Shown here: piece after piece, positions 8,309 to 15,721 of the stretch
Layout: each line of letters starts with the position of its first letter
Numbering within the stretch: position 1 is the stretch's first letter
Source: JAYOFM01 sp038117225
GTDB lineage: Bacteria > Pseudomonadota > Alphaproteobacteria > Rhodospirillales > Casp-alpha2
Length of the DNA: 50,621 bases
Direction: 5' to 3'
Assembly: GCA_038117225.1 (NCBI GenBank)
Contig: JAYOFM010000009.1
Coordinates: 1 to 50,621, forward strand
Notes under the pieces: generated by a model
Told to the model about the DNA's origin: nothing
Databases searched by the model: none
Seen by the model: only the letters and a program-made list of their open reading frames with translations
Made by a program: the position numbers and the translations under genes

Positions 8309-8869
8309 TCAGGGCTCCCGTTTGAATACGAACGACGCCAGCGGAACCCCGGCGAGGAAGGCGCCAAGCGTGAAGATGTAACCGGATATGGCTGTCTGCA
8401 TCATGCCGCTCATCATATGTCCCGAGGTGCAGCCACCGGCCAGACGGGCGCCGTAGAGGACGACCACGCCAGCGAGAAACGCGGCCACATAGCGTTTCCA
8501 CGGATCGTCGCCGAAGTTGGCCCGCCAGACCGCCGGCATTTCGCGTTCGCCCCTCGGCACGCCGCCGCGCAGTCGCGCCGAGATTGCCGCGCCGACGGCC
8601 ATGGCGATAACGAAGATCAAACCGTAATTCAGTGGATTGGCGACGGCCTTGGCGTAGGTGCCGCCGCTCTTGTTCAGATAGGCATTCGGGCTGGCATAGC
8701 CGCCTTTGGCCTTATCGTCGGAGACGACGGCCGCTGGGTTGACCATGTCCCATAGGATACCGTCAAGGATGACGAACTGGGTCGATACCCCGATCGGCTT
8801 GATCAGCAACACGGCCGAAAAGAAGAGCAACCCAAGAATTATACCGCCGGTTTTCCACGGCAATATCAT
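8309..8869 (-). CDS. YeeE/YedE-family sulfur transporter, first half-protein
   Basis: A 186-aa inner-membrane protein with an N-terminal hydrophobic helix (GGIILGLLFFSAVLLIKPIG), a soluble loop (about residues 45-80) and the signature ARLAGGCTSGHMMSGM with Cys147. It is the partner of the adjacent YedE half. The ATG at 8869 lies only 9 bp from a perfect 16-bp inverted repeat and has no clear Shine-Dalgarno, so the mRNA may be leaderless or the true start may lie a little further in. It is first in the operon yedE-yedE-DUF3365-AhpD. Confidence 0.88.
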   Translation of the reverse strand: MILPWKTGGIILGLLFFSAVLLIKPIGVSTQFVILDGILWDMVNPAAVVSDDKAKGGYASPNAYLNKSGGTYAKAVANPLNYGLIFVIAMAVGAAISARLRGGVPRGEREMPAVWRANFGDDPWKRYVAAFLAGVVVLYGARLAGGCTSGHMMSGMMQTAISGYIFTLGAFLAGVPLASFVFKREP

Positions 8870-8878
8870 GCACCGTAC

Positions 8879-8918
8879 GCCCCATTACATATTCTATTTC
8901 TCGAATATGTAATGGGGC
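8879..8918. promoter_or_regulatory. Perfect 16-bp inverted repeat, SqrR/BigR-type operator
   Basis: The arms gccccattacatattc (minus-strand equivalent) at 8879-8894 and 8903-8918 are exact reverse complements around an 8-nt centre (tatttctc). The core is ATTC-N8-GAAT, the pattern reported for the persulfide-sensing ArsR-family repressors SqrR/BigR, whose regulons include YeeE/YedE pairs. It lies directly before the yedE operon, where a bound repressor would block transcription. No ArsR-type gene is in the window, so the regulator must be encoded elsewhere. A transcription hairpin is possible but less likely given the AT-rich core and position. Confidence 0.75.
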
Positions 8919-8941
8919 AGGCACGGGGGCCATGATCTGGG

Positions 8942-9769
8942 TCAACCGGAGCCGTCGCTCGCCAGTCTGCCGTCCCGCCAGGCCAACGCCGCCTTGAGTC
9001 CGTCACGGGCGGCGATCTCCTTGAATTGCTTGCGCGACGGCGTTTCCATGGCCTCGATCTCGATGGCGAGATCGAGATTTGCCCGCAAACCCTGGCGCAG
9101 ACCCATGGCTTCATAGGCGGCGTTGATGGCGCGCTTGGTCAGGCGCACCGCGTCCGCGTCCATGGTCGCCATGCGCCGCGCCATCTCCATCGCGGCGTCC
9201 ATGCCGCTACCCGCTGGCACCACCTTATTGACGAGGCCGATCTGCAACGCCCGTTCGGCTGTCACCCGGTCATCGGCGCCGAGCAACAGTTCCTTGGCGA
9301 TCTTGGGACCGCACAACCAAGGCATCAGCATGGCGGTGATGACGCTACCGAATTTCAACTCCGGCTCGCCGAAGTAAGTACCTTCCTCGGCGATCGTGAT
9401 GTCACAAGCCATGGAAAGCTCGCACGCGGCGGCGAGGCAGAAGCCGTGCGCCATGCAGATGGTCGGCTTGGAAAAATCCCAGAACCGCATGATGAAGGCC
9501 ATATCCTCGGACAGGATGTCGCGCCAGGCCTCGGCGCCGTCGATGCCGGCGGCGGCATCATCCTTCAGATCCATGCCGGCACTGAAGGCGCGTCCGGTGC
9601 CGTGGATAATGACGACGGCGACGTCGTCGCGTGCCTCGAGATCATCCATGGTGCTGCCGACCTCGGCGATGGTCTGGCGGCTAATGGCGTTCAGACGCTC
9701 GGGCCGATTGAGGGTGATGACGGCGATCCGCTCGGCGACGGTGACGGTGATGACGGATTGTTTACTCAT
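8942..9769 (-). CDS. Enoyl-CoA hydratase/isomerase family protein
   Basis: A 275-aa crotonase-fold protein. The start is set at the ATG at 9769 (MSKQSVITVTVAERIAVITL), because the longer frame adds 29 residues that do not fit the family. Visible motifs: LNRPERLNAIS, the first oxyanion-hole segment GTGRAFSAGMDL and the second, HGFCLAAACELSMACD, followed by GTYFGEPELKFG. The usual hydratase Glu of the second block is replaced within CLAAACEL, so water addition is not assured; a different crotonase reaction is possible. It is transcribed toward the yedE operon, but the operator between them suggests a separate unit. Confidence 0.88.
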   Translation of the reverse strand: MSKQSVITVTVAERIAVITLNRPERLNAISRQTIAEVGSTMDDLEARDDVAVVIIHGTGRAFSAGMDLKDDAAAGIDGAEAWRDILSEDMAFIMRFWDFSKPTICMAHGFCLAAACELSMACDITIAEEGTYFGEPELKFGSVITAMLMPWLCGPKIAKELLLGADDRVTAERALQIGLVNKVVPAGSGMDAAMEMARRMATMDADAVRLTKRAINAAYEAMGLRQGLRANLDLAIEIEAMETPSRKQFKEIAARDGLKAALAWRDGRLASDGSG

Positions 9770-9800
9770 GAATGTCGTTTCGACCGGGTCGCGCGCCGGT

Positions 9801-10070
9801 TCAGCCCTGTGGCGGCCGCCGATGATTGCCGAACATGCGCCGCAGCCCGGCCACAAATAGATTGATCACAGCCGGAATGACGGATACGCCGTGATTGGCG
9901 GGCATATTGCGGGTAATCAACAATTCGGCGCAACCGCAACCTTCGCTGATGGCCACATTGCGAAGATAATAGCGCTTGAATGTCTCGCCGTCGCGGCTGC
10001 CATAGCCGATCATGGAAGATTGATGATCCATGGGCTTCAGCCTAGTGGCGGCGTCATGGCCTGTCGACAA
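9801..10070 (-). CDS. Small hypothetical protein
   Basis: An open frame of 89 codons, with possible internal ATG starts at 10031 (MDHQSSMIGYGSRDGE) and 10013. The centre reads RNVAISEGCGCAELLITRN, with a Cys-Gly-Cys pair, and the C-terminus is mildly hydrophobic then basic (VIPAVINLFVAGLRRMFGNH). I do not recognise a family. It lies upstream of the enoyl-CoA hydratase in the same direction with a 31-nt gap. The ribosome site is weak. It is kept because it otherwise leaves a 430-bp gap and its composition is protein-like. Confidence 0.4.
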   Translation of the reverse strand: MSTGHDAATRLKPMDHQSSMIGYGSRDGETFKRYYLRNVAISEGCGCAELLITRNMPANHGVSVIPAVINLFVAGLRRMFGNHRRPPQG

Positions 10071-10196
10071 AAACCCACCGAAACTGTTGATCGCACGGAT
10101 ATGCGTTTCATCATACCTGATGTCGATTTTTCGGCTATACTATAGGCGACGGCAAGGGATCAACCTGGGCGATCTCAACAAATCTGGGGAAGAGCC

Positions 10197-11204
10197 GTGA
10201 CAACTGATACCATCAAACCGCCTCCGGACAACCGCCGGGGGTGGCCGAAGACGCCTGACGGCACCACGGACTGGGAACGGGTGTTCGAGGATCCGAATAC
10301 CGGCATTATTCCGTTGATCAACAGCGCGCGCACCACCTTGGCACTGCGTGAAAGCGCCGTTGCCGTGATTTCTATGCTGTATAACCGAAAGAGCGACCTC
10401 ACCGAGGCGCAGCAAATGACCAGGGAGATGGACAAGCGCATCGCCGCCGCGTCGGATGTGATCGAGGCACGGGCGGTCATCATCGGCGCGCTGCACATCA
10501 TCAAGGACCGGCGCATCGCCCTCGCCAAGAAATTCGTCGCAGAAAAGAAACGTGAAGCGGCGCGGACGGCCGAATCAGAGGCGGATTCGCTGACCCCCAT
10601 GCGGGAAGCTGGATTATCCGCCGGTGCTGGGCGCAAAAAACTCGTCATTGGTGCCGTCGCAGCCGTCCTGGTTGTTGTCGCCGGCGGGTCGTTCCTTTTG
10701 AGCAGCGATCCGCCCGACACGCCCGAGGTTGGTTCCGCCGACGCGGCCAAGAACGAAATAACGAAGGAAGAACCGGCGATACAACCGACGACGACCGAGC
10801 CACCCCGCTCACCCACCAAACCACCCGCCGCCGAGCCAGCACCGGAGTTGAACCCTCTCGATTTTACGGTTAAGCCGATCTACTGGACCGGAGCGGCAGC
10901 TGCGGGACGGCAAAAACATCTCTATGCGCCGACCCTGCGCGCGACCGACGACAAGGCAGTGCGCTTGATTTGCCTGCGCCTGCCGCAGGTTGTCGAGGCC
11001 GTGCAACTGAGGTTTTTGTCCGAACACCCCCCCGACCGCAAGGCGACGGCGGCGGAACTCGACACCATCGGCGGGCGGACGGCGCGGGCCATCAACGAAA
11101 AATTTGGAAAGCCCGTTATCGACGAAATTCGGTTCACCCCCGGCACCGGCCCCCGCCGAGGCGAGCCACGGCCGGTCGCGTTGACCCGCCGCTGTGGGCG
11201 TTAA
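10197..11204 (+). CDS. Hypothetical single-pass membrane protein with proline-rich linker
   Basis: A 335-aa protein starting with GTG at 10197 behind ggggaagag. The N-terminal 145 residues are soluble and partly helical (WERVFEDPNTGIIPLINSAR, then charged helices). One transmembrane helix follows near residues 143-163 (LVIGAVAAVLVVVAGGSFLL), then a Thr/Pro/Glu-rich linker (about 170-220) and a C-terminal globular part with two Cys. The orientation would place the C-terminus in the periplasm. No known domain recognised. A TATACT box at 10136-10141 is a possible -10 element but has no clear -35. The stop overlaps that of the convergent cyclodeaminase gene by 4 bp. Confidence 0.75.
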   Translation: MTTDTIKPPPDNRRGWPKTPDGTTDWERVFEDPNTGIIPLINSARTTLALRESAVAVISMLYNRKSDLTEAQQMTREMDKRIAAASDVIEARAVIIGALHIIKDRRIALAKKFVAEKKREAARTAESEADSLTPMREAGLSAGAGRKKLVIGAVAAVLVVVAGGSFLLSSDPPDTPEVGSADAAKNEITKEEPAIQPTTTEPPRSPTKPPAAEPAPELNPLDFTVKPIYWTGAAAAGRQKHLYAPTLRATDDKAVRLICLRLPQVVEAVQLRFLSEHPPDRKATAAELDTIGGRTARAINEKFGKPVIDEIRFTPGTGPRRGEPRPVALTRRCGR

Positions 11205-12187
11205 GCCTGCAGAACGGTTCCAGCGCCCGTCGCCCGGGCCCGCTTGTAGATTTCCGTCGCCGTCGCCACGTCTTCCAGCGCGATCCCCAAATTGAACGCC
11301 AGGATACGCTGGTCGTCGTTCTGGCGCTTGCCGGTACCATGGACGATCAGTTCCGCGTTGTCGGCGTCGATGCGGGTGACACCGGTAAACTTGCCTTCAT
11401 GCACGCCGGCATCCTCAATCTGGCCCCGGTCGTCGGTCATGACGATATCCATGGCGGCGATGCATTCGTCGGTGACGTAGGAATCGTAATCGATAGTGAC
11501 GATCAGCGCCCCCGGCTTGATCCAGTCCGAAACGATGGTGGCGTTGCGCTGTTTGGTGATGGGGCCACCCGGAATGATCACGTCGGCGCCGCGGCACGCC
11601 GCTTCCGCACTTTCCGCTCCCACCACCCGAACACCGCCGAACCGGCCGTCGAATTCCTCGACATAGGCCGCCTGACGCTCGGGCACCAGGTCATAGACCC
11701 GGCATAGCTCCAAGCTTGGCACCTCATGGGCGATGATTTCCAGATGCATGCGCCCCTGCAGACCGCAGCCGAGAATGGCCAGTTCCGTTGAGCCCGCCCG
11801 CGCCTGATGGCGGGCGACCAGCGCCGAGGCGGCGGCGGTGCGGCGGCCGGTGATCCATTCGGAATTCATCACCGCCACCATCTGACCGGTCGCGTGTTCG
11901 TTGAGGATATAGAGGCCCTGGATATACGGCATGCCGCGCGAAGCGTTGGCCGGATCACCGGATTGCCACTTGCAGCCGGCATGACCAAGCGGCGGGCACG
12001 AACTGGCCATGGCGCTGTACAACCGGTCCTGATCGAAATGGAAGAAGATTTTTGGTGGATTTACGGTATTGCCGGCCGCCTTGTGACGGAACACGTCTTC
12101 CAGGATGTTGACGATTTCCGGCATGCCGAGACCGAGGCCATCCAAGTCCTTGGCGCCGAGATAGAGGATGTCATGCGGTTCGGTCAT
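11201..12187 (-). CDS. Ornithine cyclodeaminase/mu-crystallin family protein
   Basis: A 328-aa NAD(P)-binding protein, starting at the ATG at 12187 behind ggagacgaaa. Family features: an N-terminal dimer domain (GLGMPEIVNILEDVFRHKAA), the region NSEWITGRRTAAASALVARH with the conserved Arg-Thr-Ala-Ala, the Rossmann motif LAILGCGLQGRMHLE, and the late stretch RIDADNAELIVHGTGK. Members reductively or deaminatively process imino/amino acids (ornithine to proline, alanine dehydrogenase, ketimine reductase). Divergent from the DUF1989-aminotransferase operon, it may act on related amino compounds. The exact substrate is unknown. Confidence 0.9.
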   Translation of the reverse strand: MTEPHDILYLGAKDLDGLGLGMPEIVNILEDVFRHKAAGNTVNPPKIFFHFDQDRLYSAMASSCPPLGHAGCKWQSGDPANASRGMPYIQGLYILNEHATGQMVAVMNSEWITGRRTAAASALVARHQARAGSTELAILGCGLQGRMHLEIIAHEVPSLELCRVYDLVPERQAAYVEEFDGRFGGVRVVGAESAEAACRGADVIIPGGPITKQRNATIVSDWIKPGALIVTIDYDSYVTDECIAAMDIVMTDDRGQIEDAGVHEGKFTGVTRIDADNAELIVHGTGKRQNDDQRILAFNLGIALEDVATATEIYKRARATGAGTVLQA

Positions 12188-12270
12188 TTTCGTCTCCACT
12201 GGTCAACGGTTCTGAGTTCATGCCATTCTACTCGCCTTGGCAAGAGGCACAATCAGGAAGGGTGAGAAAC

Positions 12271-12885
12271 ATGGACGGCGGTAACATGGATACGGTCACG
12301 GTGCCGGCACGGCAAGGCCGGGCGCAACACGTGACCAAGGGCGACAGCATTATCGTCATCAACACCCACGGCACGCAATGCGTCGATACCTGGGCCTTCA
12401 ACGCGGCTGATCTGGAAGAGTACATGTCCATGGAACACACCCGCGCCACCCTTGACCGTATGATGCCGGACATCGGCGGTGCCTTCCTGACCAATCAACG
12501 GCGACCCATTCTGACCATCACCGCCGATACCAGCCCCGGCGTGCACGACACTCTTAATGCCGCTTGCGACGTCCATCGCTATCATCTGCTCGGCCACGAC
12601 GGATATCACGACAACTGCACCGACAATCTGAAGGCGGCCCTTGCCGAGCTCGGCCATCACGGGGTCCGTACCCCCTGTCCGTTCAACATGTTTTCCAATC
12701 GGCCATGGAGCCTCGGCAAGGAGCTGACCAAGGAACCGCCGGTATCGAAACCCGGCGACGCGATGACATTGCGCGCGGAGATGGATTGCATCGTCGTATT
12801 ATCCTCATGCCCACAGGATATGAACCCGACCAACGGCGCCGACCGAATGCCCAAGGAATTGGAATACCAGGTGATCCCGGCATGA
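12271..12885 (+). CDS. DUF1989 protein (urea carboxylase-associated family)
   Basis: A 204-aa protein with the DUF1989 pattern: QCVDTWAFNAADLEEYMSME, then RPILTITADTSPGVHDTLNA, then DNLKAALAELG and PCPFNMFSNRPW, ending in MDCIVVLSSCPQDMNPTNG. These conserved His, Asp and Cys residues form a metal site in the family, whose catalytic role is not settled; members cluster with urea/amine degradation genes. The start at 12271 follows aggaaggg. The stop overlaps the start of the next gene (ATGA), so the aminotransferase is probably translationally coupled. Confidence 0.9.
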   Translation: MDGGNMDTVTVPARQGRAQHVTKGDSIIVINTHGTQCVDTWAFNAADLEEYMSMEHTRATLDRMMPDIGGAFLTNQRRPILTITADTSPGVHDTLNAACDVHRYHLLGHDGYHDNCTDNLKAALAELGHHGVRTPCPFNMFSNRPWSLGKELTKEPPVSKPGDAMTLRAEMDCIVVLSSCPQDMNPTNGADRMPKELEYQVIPA

Positions 12886-14213
12886 ACCGCAAACGCGCCA
12901 AGGACATCGTCAGCCAGTGGGTGTTCCCGACGGCGCCCGGCAGCTACATGGGCGGCTTGGAACAGCGGCCGATCCTGGCCCAATCCGAAGGCCGCACCGT
13001 CACTGACACCGACGGCAGGACTTACCTGGATTTCCAGTCCGGCCAGATGGGCGCCGCGCTCGGCCATCAGCACCCGCGCATGATCGCCGCCATTGAGCGC
13101 ACCATGAAAACGCTGATGCACGCCACCAACACCATGCTCAACGTGCCGCGCCTGCGGCTGCACGAGAAACTCGGCAAGCTGCTGCCGAATCCTCTGGCGC
13201 GGTCGCTGTTTTTGGTTTCGGGCAGCGATTCCATCGAGGCCTCAGTCGATCTGGCGCGCAAGGCGACCGGCGGCATCGACGTGCTCGGCTTTCACGCTGG
13301 ATTGCACGGGTCGACGTCGTATCTGACGCGGTCCCTGTCGTTCAATTGGGAACGCCGCAAGCACAGCATCGTGGCGCCGCATACCACGGCGATCGCGACG
13401 CCGTATTGCTATCGCTGTCCGCTGAAGCTGAAATTTCCGAGCTGCGACATGCAATGCCTGACCACCAGCATGGAACTGGCCGACGCCAACTTTTCCGGCC
13501 AGCCGGCGGGGTTCATCGGCGAGCCGATCCTGTCCGCCGGCGGTGTCATCGTGCCGCCGGAGGGCTATTTCAAGCGGCTGCAGGGGGAACTTCGCAAGCG
13601 CGGCATGCTGATGATCATGGACGAGGCGCAGACCGGGTTGGGGAAAACCGGCAAGCTATTTGGTTTCCAACATGAAAAAGGCGTCAAGCCGGACATCATC
13701 GCGCTGTCGAAACACTTCGGCGGCGGCCTGCCGATTAGCGCCGTCTGCACCACCTCCAAGGTGGCAGAGGCAGCGGTCGCCAACGGCTATTTCGCCACTC
13801 GCTCGCATGCCACCGATCCGTTGCTGTGCGCCGCCGGCGAAGAAAGCCTCGACATCGTCGTCGAGGAGGACATGCCGGGCCGCGCCCGCCACATCGAAAA
13901 ACGCATCAAGGGGGCGTTCCGCGCGCTGGCCAAGGAAAGTCCGTTAATCGGCGACATCCGCGGCCGCGGCGTGCTGCTCGGCATCGAACTGGTCAGCGAC
14001 CGCAAGAAGAAGACACCGGCCAACGCGGCGACCAAGCGCATCTTCGATTTCGCCTTGAAGCGCGGCCTGATTTTTCAAATTCGGGGGACGCGGGGCTTGC
14101 AGAACGTCATCCGCCTGGTGCCGCCCATGACCACCACCGACGCCGAACTGGATACCGCGCTATCCATCCTCACCGATGCCATCCGCGCCGAGGGCAAGCG
14201 CGGCCGGCGATGA
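12882..14213 (+). CDS. Class III aminotransferase, dialkylglycine decarboxylase-like
   Basis: A 443-aa PLP enzyme of fold type I. The PLP lysine is Lys277 (IIALSKHFGGGLP) and the cofactor Asp is in LMIMDEAQTGLGKTG. The stretches EPILSAGGVIVPPEGYF, GYFATRSHATDPL and IGDIRGRGVLLGIELVSDRK resemble 2,2-dialkylglycine decarboxylase more than ordinary GABA or ornithine aminotransferases. A Cys cluster (Cys176, 179, 188, 192 in PYCYRCP and PSCDMQC) is also visible. The start at 12882 is set by a 4-bp overlap with the DUF1989 gene. A decarboxylating transaminase role is a family-based guess; plain transamination remains possible. Confidence 0.88.
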   Translation: MNRKRAKDIVSQWVFPTAPGSYMGGLEQRPILAQSEGRTVTDTDGRTYLDFQSGQMGAALGHQHPRMIAAIERTMKTLMHATNTMLNVPRLRLHEKLGKLLPNPLARSLFLVSGSDSIEASVDLARKATGGIDVLGFHAGLHGSTSYLTRSLSFNWERRKHSIVAPHTTAIATPYCYRCPLKLKFPSCDMQCLTTSMELADANFSGQPAGFIGEPILSAGGVIVPPEGYFKRLQGELRKRGMLMIMDEAQTGLGKTGKLFGFQHEKGVKPDIIALSKHFGGGLPISAVCTTSKVAEAAVANGYFATRSHATDPLLCAAGEESLDIVVEEDMPGRARHIEKRIKGAFRALAKESPLIGDIRGRGVLLGIELVSDRKKKTPANAATKRIFDFALKRGLIFQIRGTRGLQNVIRLVPPMTTTDAELDTALSILTDAIRAEGKRGRR

Positions 14214-14251
14214 GGCTCAATGGCCAGCGCGTCGCGGATAACTGAGGCTTC

Positions 14252-15043
14252 TCAACCCAGTGTGCCGAAGCAATTTTCGTTGATCGCCATGCCCTGGTGG
14301 CGGGTGCCATCGATGTCGACGGTGAGGCGGCAGGCGCGTTGGCGCATCAGGCTGTCCATGCCGTCGGAGCGCAGCGGCGCCTCCCAGCGGCCCAACTCCT
14401 CGATAGACACCTGAACCTCCTGGCCATCGATGACGCCACGCGCGCCATTGTCCCGGTGGCAGCTTTGCCAAGGTCCGGCTTCTGCCAAGCTGCCGTCGGG
14501 GCGCAGGATTTTCATGTAATCGTACTGCGCCTCGCCGAAGGTCGCCTCGGCGGTCCACAGATTGATGCGATTGTCATCGGCGTAGCCCTGGATGAAACGA
14601 TAACCCCAATAATGCGGATGCGGCGTCCAGGTGTAGCGTTTCACGTAGCCGATGCCGGCATGACTTTCGCCGTCCACATGCACCGTCATTTCCATATCGG
14701 GCTGGTGGATGACATCGGAAATGGTGTCGGGCCAACGCAATTCCGTTCGCGGCGTATACTGAAAGCGCAGGCTCGGCGTTTCCAGCATGCATTCGCCATC
14801 GGGCGCGGTGATACGGACGCCGTCACCGGTCAAATCCAGATGGCCGACCGATCCCTGGACCAGCGGGCGTTCGTCGTTCAGCACCTCGCTTAACGCGCCG
14901 CCATCCCGCCAGATCCAGGCCGAGACATGATGGAAGGTATTGGTCTTGAACACCCGCGCCGCCGCCACCAAACCGGGGCAGAAAGCGTGCACCTGATAGC
15001 TGTCGTGGTCCGTCAATCCATAGGGAGCTTGCGCCGTCACCAT
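14252..15043 (-). CDS. Conserved hypothetical beta-rich protein (lipocalin/AttH-CrtC-like?)
   Basis: A 263-aa soluble protein with no signal peptide and many Trp, Tyr and His residues (TFHHVSAWIWRDGG, YTWTPHPHYWGYRFIQGY, FGEAQYDYMKILRPDG). Alternating beta-strand character and the central WTPHPHYWGYRF region recall two-domain lipocalin-like proteins of the AttH/CrtC kind, but the match is from memory and weak. It ends 38 bp from the aminotransferase stop, convergently, and is divergent from the prolyl hydroxylase-like gene. The function is unknown. Confidence 0.65.
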   Translation of the reverse strand: MVTAQAPYGLTDHDSYQVHAFCPGLVAAARVFKTNTFHHVSAWIWRDGGALSEVLNDERPLVQGSVGHLDLTGDGVRITAPDGECMLETPSLRFQYTPRTELRWPDTISDVIHQPDMEMTVHVDGESHAGIGYVKRYTWTPHPHYWGYRFIQGYADDNRINLWTAEATFGEAQYDYMKILRPDGSLAEAGPWQSCHRDNGARGVIDGQEVQVSIEELGRWEAPLRSDGMDSLMRQRACRLTVDIDGTRHQGMAINENCFGTLG

Positions 15044-15145
15044 AGTTCTCCATCGTCGTCTATCATTCGGTCAGGATGACGAAATGGTGACGGCCGGTAA
15101 AGGCTTGGTCTACCATGGCCGACTTGAGCAGGGAAGGAGCCACCG

Positions 15146-15721
15146 GTGAATGAACTTTCACAATTGATCCGCGTCTATGACGATGCCCTGCCGGCGGCGC
15201 TGTGCGATGACGTGGTCGCCCGCTTCGATCAGGAAACGCCGCATCATACCGGTCCCGGCGGCGTGCCCGAGGGAACGAGGCATTCGGATCAAGAATCCCG
15301 CTGGACGGAATTGAACATCGAACGCCTGGACTCCTGGCGGGACCTGCGACCGCAACTGGTCGAAGCGACGCAGCAATACGCTCTGCAATACGCCAACGAA
15401 TGTGATGCCGCCATCCCGGGGCGGGCGCATCTGGAAGACTACCGCATCAAGCGCTACGACCCCGGCCGTCAAGACCACTTTCGCCCGCATCTGGATTCCG
15501 ACAGCCTGGGTAACGCCAAGCGATTCTTGGTGTTCTTCTGGTATCTGATGGATGTCGCCGAGGGCGGCGCGACGGTATTTCCCGACCTCCAAATCGAGGT
15601 CAAGCCGAAAAAGGGTCGGTTGCTGATGTTCCCGCCATTCTGGATGTATCCGCACATGGGCGTGGCGCCGGTGTCCGGCCCCAAGTACATCCTCGGCACC
15701 TATTTGACCTACGCCGTATAA
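15146..15721 (+). CDS. 2-oxoglutarate/Fe(II) oxygenase, prolyl 4-hydroxylase type
   Basis: A 191-aa protein with the double-stranded beta-helix motif of prolyl 4-hydroxylases: iron ligands His115 and Asp117 (HFRPHLDSD) and His170 (WMYPHMGVAP), with Lys180 (SGPKYILGTY) for the 2-oxoglutarate carboxylate. GGATVFPDLQIEVKPKKG between them is typical of this group. It would hydroxylate a peptide or amino-acid substrate with O2 and 2-oxoglutarate. It starts with GTG behind gggaaggagc. Its last 13 bp overlap the 3' end of the convergent ammonia-lyase-like gene. Confidence 0.9.
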   Translation: MNELSQLIRVYDDALPAALCDDVVARFDQETPHHTGPGGVPEGTRHSDQESRWTELNIERLDSWRDLRPQLVEATQQYALQYANECDAAIPGRAHLEDYRIKRYDPGRQDHFRPHLDSDSLGNAKRFLVFFWYLMDVAEGGATVFPDLQIEVKPKKGRLLMFPPFWMYPHMGVAPVSGPKYILGTYLTYAV

